Assembly: GCA_031259515.1 (NCBI GenBank)
Contig: JAIRLK010000006.1
Location: forward strand, 1 to 8,722
Reading direction: 5' to 3'
Length of the DNA stretch: 8,722 bases
Source of the DNA: Treponema sp.
GTDB taxonomy: Bacteria > Spirochaetota > Spirochaetia > Treponematales > Breznakiellaceae
The notes under the pieces are model-generated. The model made no database searches. It was not told the DNA's origin and saw nothing but the letters and a program-made list of their open reading frames with translations. A program made the translations under genes and the position numbers. Each line of letters opens with the position of its first letter. The first letter of the stretch is position 1. Positions 6,160-8,722 of this stretch are shown piece by piece.

Positions 6160-6181
6160 GTTGACTACGAGGAGGTTTGTG

Positions 6182-7276
6182 ATGGGTGAAACAAAGGGGA
6201 AAAGTCCCCTGCATACGATGACGTTAATGAGCCCTACGGAGTTTTGGAACGACTCATGTTCCGCATCGGAATTGTCCGGCGCCATTGAAAACGGTGCCAC
6301 CGGAGGGACCAGCAATCCCACTATCGTGGGACAGGTTCTGAAAAAGGAGTTCGACACCTGGAAGCCCCGGATTGTTGATCTTATCGCGAAAAACCCCACC
6401 GCCACTGAGGATATTATCGCCTGGCGGATTATGGAAGAAATCACCGTTCATGCGGCGAAGCTGCTCAAGCCCATTTATGACAAAAACAACGGATGCAACG
6501 GACGGCTTTCGATTCAGACTAACGCCAAATTCTACCGGGACGCCAAGGCCATTGTGGAACAGGCCCTGTATTTTAATACCCTGTACCCCAACAACAACAT
6601 CAAGCTGCCGGTTACCAAAGCCGGAGTGGAGGCTGTTGAGGAATTGTCCTACCAGGGGGTAAGCGTGAACGGCACGGTATCCTTTACCGTCCCTCAGGCC
6701 ATCGCCGTGGCCGAGGCGGTGGAACGGGGCATGGAACGCCGTAAAAAAGAAGGGAAGGATGTTTCCACCATGAGCCCGGTCTGTACGATCATGGTGGGCC
6801 GCTTGGACGATTGGCTCAAAGTCATCATGAACAAAAAGGGCATTATCACCGAACCCGGTTACCTTGAATGGGCCGGGGTGGCGGCGGCAAAAAAGGCGTA
6901 TCAGCTTTATAAGGAACGGGGATACCGGACCCGGCTCCTCAACGCGGCGTACCGTAATCATTACCACTGGTCCGAATTTATCGGCGGCGATATGTCCATG
7001 ACGATTCCCTTTGAATGGCAGAAAAAATTCAACGCTTCCGATGTGGAAGTCAAAAACCGTATCAACGATCCGGTGGACCCGGCGATTATAGCGGAACTGG
7101 AAAAAAAGTTCCCCGATTTCCGGTGGGCCTATGACGAAAAAGGAATGAAACCGGAAGAGTTTGACAACTTCGGCGCCACCCGGCGGACCCTGCTGGCCTT
7201 TATCGGCAGTTACACGGAACTTGTGGGAGTGGTTCGAAGCATCATGATAACCGATCCCGACGCGAAAGGAGAATAA
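6182..7276 (+). CDS. Transaldolase-family class I aldolase
   Basis: The product is 364 residues and contains the core motifs of the transaldolase TIM barrel in order. They are a first-strand Asp in FWNDSCSASEL (Asp24), the Asn of GATGGTSNPTIVG (Asn45), RLSIQTNAKFYRD (108-120), IKLPVTKAGVEAVEEL with the Schiff-base Lys141, VSVNGTVSFTVPQA (160-172, Asn163/Thr165) and SPVCTIMVGRLDDW (198-211). A long C-terminal part (about 220-364) ends with FGATRRTLLAFIGSYTELVG. GAGGAGG (6169-6175) is 6 bases before the ATG. An upstream TTG (6158) lies in the mobile element and is unlikely. The classical reaction is transfer of a dihydroxyacetone unit between sugar phosphates. Its position just before iolA, with no iolC or iolJ in the window, raises the possibility of an aldol cleavage role in inositol breakdown. 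A sulfosugar-type transaldolase is another possibility. Substrate unknown. Confidence 0.85.
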   Translation: MGETKGKSPLHTMTLMSPTEFWNDSCSASELSGAIENGATGGTSNPTIVGQVLKKEFDTWKPRIVDLIAKNPTATEDIIAWRIMEEITVHAAKLLKPIYDKNNGCNGRLSIQTNAKFYRDAKAIVEQALYFNTLYPNNNIKLPVTKAGVEAVEELSYQGVSVNGTVSFTVPQAIAVAEAVERGMERRKKEGKDVSTMSPVCTIMVGRLDDWLKVIMNKKGIITEPGYLEWAGVAAAKKAYQLYKERGYRTRLLNAAYRNHYHWSEFIGGDMSMTIPFEWQKKFNASDVEVKNRINDPVDPAIIAELEKKFPDFRWAYDEKGMKPEEFDNFGATRRTLLAFIGSYTELVGVVRSIMITDPDAKGE

Positions 7277-7286
7277 GGAGCATAAC

Positions 7287-8722
7287 ATGGGTGAACCAAA
7301 AACATTAAAGCCCTTTATCAACGGGCAGTTTGTGGAATCAAAAACGCAAAAATATACCGACGCCTATAACCCCAGTACCGGTGAAATAATCGCCAAAGTT
7401 CCCTGCTGTACCAAAGACGAGGTGGAGCGGGCCATCGCCGCGGCCAAGGCGGCCTTCCCAGGGTGGTCCGGCACGCCGGTTCTCAAACGGGTGCAGGTTC
7501 TGTATAAGCTGCGGGACCTTTTGGTGGAAAAGATGGACGAGCTTACCCACCTGGTGGCCCTGGAAAACGGGAAAGCCTGGGAAGAAGCGGCGGGGGATGT
7601 CCTGAAAGCCAAAGAGGGAACCGAGCAGGCCATCGCGGCCCCCTCCCTCTTAATGGGTGAAAGCCTCATGGACGCTTCAACCGGTTTCGACACGGTATTG
7701 TACCGGGAACCCGTGGGGGTCTTTGCCGGCATCGTTCCCTTTAACTTTCCCGCCATGATCCCCATGGGCTGGATGACCCCGATATGTATCGCCTGCGGCA
7801 ACACCATTGTTATCAAGGCCGCCACCTTTACCCCACAGTCCTGCATGCGGATCGCGGAACTGTACAAAGAAGCCGGGCTCCCCGACGGGGTGATCAATAT
7901 CGTGACCTGCTCCCGGAACGAGGCGGAACTGTTCCTCGAACACCCAGATATCCGGGGGGTGAGTTTTGTGGGATCCACTTCGGTGGGCCTCCATGTGTAC
8001 GAGACGGCGGCCAAAAACGGCAAGCGGGTCCAGGCCCTCTGCGAAGCGAAAAATCACGCTCTGGTACTGGAAGACGCTCCCATTGAACGGACCGCTGCGG
8101 GTATCATCAACGCCGCCTTCGGCTGCGCCGGGGAACGGTGTATGGCCCTGCCGGTTATCGCGGTCCAGGAAAGCATCGCGGACAAACTGGCGGCGGCCAT
8201 AGTGGAAAAGGCGAAAAACATCAAGGTAGGTCTGGCGTATGAAAAAACCACCGGCATGGGCCCGGTGGTAAACGCGGGGCACAAAAAGTTTGTGGAAGAC
8301 TGGATACAAAAAGGCATAGACGAAGGGGCCAAGGTGATACTGGACGGCCGGAATTACAAAGTGCCGGGTTTTGAAAAGGGCTTTTACATTGGCCCCACGA
8401 TTCTGGATCACGTAAAGCCCGGTATGACCGTGGGGGACAGTGAAGTATTCGGACCGGTTCTCTGCATAAAGCGGGTCAAGGATTTTAAGGAAGGGATTGC
8501 CTTGATGAACGCCAACCCCTTTGCCAACGGCTCGGTAATCTTTACCCAAAACGGCTATTACGCCCGGGAGTTCGCCCGGTACACCGACGGCGGCATGGTG
8601 GGAATCAACGTGGGGATTCCGGTTCCCGTGGGCATGTTCCCCTTCACCGGCCACAAACGGTCTTTCTTCGGCGACCTCCACTGCCTGGGCAAGGACGGCT
8701 ACCGCTTCTACACCGAAACCAA
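7287..8722 (+). CDS. iolA: Malonate/methylmalonate-semialdehyde dehydrogenase, CoA-acylating (3' end beyond window)
   Basis: IolA/MmsA oxidises malonate semialdehyde to acetyl-CoA (or the methyl form to propionyl-CoA) with NAD and CoA, the last step of inositol breakdown. The frame is open from ATG 7287 to the window end: 478 codons, against about 487 residues in B. subtilis IolA, so only the C-terminal tip is missing. It begins LKPFINGQFVESKTQKYTDAYNPSTGE. PFNFP (151-155, Asn153), FVGSTSVG (227-234), FGCAGERCMALPV with catalytic Cys285 (B. subtilis Cys287) and EVFGPV all fit the MMSDH subgroup of aldehyde dehydrogenases. AAGGAG (7275-7280), overlapping the stop of the previous gene, is 6 bases from the ATG, so the two genes are probably translated from one message. 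The usual MMSDH stretch LxGAKNH reads LCEAKNH here. Confidence 0.94.
   Translation, partial: MGEPKTLKPFINGQFVESKTQKYTDAYNPSTGEIIAKVPCCTKDEVERAIAAAKAAFPGWSGTPVLKRVQVLYKLRDLLVEKMDELTHLVALENGKAWEEAAGDVLKAKEGTEQAIAAPSLLMGESLMDASTGFDTVLYREPVGVFAGIVPFNFPAMIPMGWMTPICIACGNTIVIKAATFTPQSCMRIAELYKEAGLPDGVINIVTCSRNEAELFLEHPDIRGVSFVGSTSVGLHVYETAAKNGKRVQALCEAKNHALVLEDAPIERTAAGIINAAFGCAGERCMALPVIAVQESIADKLAAAIVEKAKNIKVGLAYEKTTGMGPVVNAGHKKFVEDWIQKGIDEGAKVILDGRNYKVPGFEKGFYIGPTILDHVKPGMTVGDSEVFGPVLCIKRVKDFKEGIALMNANPFANGSVIFTQNGYYAREFARYTDGGMVGINVGIPVPVGMFPFTGHKRSFFGDLHCLGKDGYRFYTET

Larger units (their letters stand above)
5929..6165 (+). mobile_element. Small IS200/IS605-like palindrome-ended element without ORF, carrying a HEARO-like RNA
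   Basis: About 237 bases separate the last ABC-like codon from the transaldolase ribosome site. Near each end lies an 8 bp hairpin with a 3-base loop: CCACCGCC-TAT-GGCGGTGG (5943-5961) and CCACCACC-TTT-GGTGGTGG (6139-6157). There are no terminal inverted repeats in the usual sense and no target duplication. This is the pattern of elements moved by Y1 (HUH) TnpA transposases. The likely flanking target is TTGAG (5924-5928) and the likely right cleavage site TTGAC (6161-6165). CTTAA (5934-5938), at the 5' foot of the left hairpin, can pair with TTGAG (one G-T wobble). CTCAA (6133-6137), at the foot of the right hairpin, pairs with TTGAC at 4 of 5 bases. No tnpA, tnpB or iscB is present, so it would need help in trans. 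The exact ends are inferred. Confidence 0.65.

Noticed and set aside
6254..7321. 355-codon open frame on the minus strand, antisense to the transaldolase-like gene
   Set aside because: No ribosome site and no recognisable domain. The opposite strand encodes a protein with all transaldolase motifs, so this is a shadow.

Overview
The window holds most of a myo-inositol catabolism (iol) operon on the + strand, with a sugar-transport gene running the other way from a shared AT-rich intergenic region. Coding DNA is GC-rich with strong AGGAGG-type ribosome binding sites, the intergenic region is AT-rich, and the transport genes are of the ribose/galactose (CUT2) type. This is compatible with a gut-associated anaerobe, perhaps a spirochaete of the termite-gut Treponema kind. 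That guess rests on general impression only; there is no rRNA or other marker gene here.

Layout. Positions 1-291 (- strand) encode the N-terminus of a periplasmic sugar-binding protein. Positions 292-758 are a divergent control region with one good sigma70-type promoter on each strand. Each promoter is followed by a copy of the same LacI-family-like operator (shared core AAAACGTTTGCAA). Then come iolG (759-1781), iolB (1793-2602), iolD (2658-4532) and iolE (4559-5455). Next is a sugar ABC ATPase gene that stops being ABC-like just after its signature motif (5928). At that point lies a ~237 bp insertion (about 5929-6165) with IS200/IS605-like subterminal hairpins and a highly structured core resembling the HEARO/omega-RNA family. 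It has no transposase and no IscB gene. A complete transaldolase-family gene (6182-7276) follows, and iolA/mmsA (7287 to the window edge) lacks only its last residues.

How the genes work together. IolG oxidises myo-inositol to 2-keto-myo-inositol, IolE dehydrates it, IolD opens the ring hydrolytically to 5-deoxyglucuronate, and IolB isomerises this to 2-deoxy-5-keto-gluconate. In the known pathway IolC (kinase) and IolJ (aldolase) then produce DHAP and malonate semialdehyde, which IolA converts to acetyl-CoA. Neither iolC nor iolJ is in the window. A Schiff-base (class I) transaldolase-like protein sits directly before iolA instead. The divergent binding protein and the broken ATPase probably belonged to one inositol or sugar importer.

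The two points most worth attention are the ORF-less HEARO-like element that appears to have removed most of an ABC ATPase and anything that followed it, and the transaldolase-like enzyme at the place where the aldolase step is expected.
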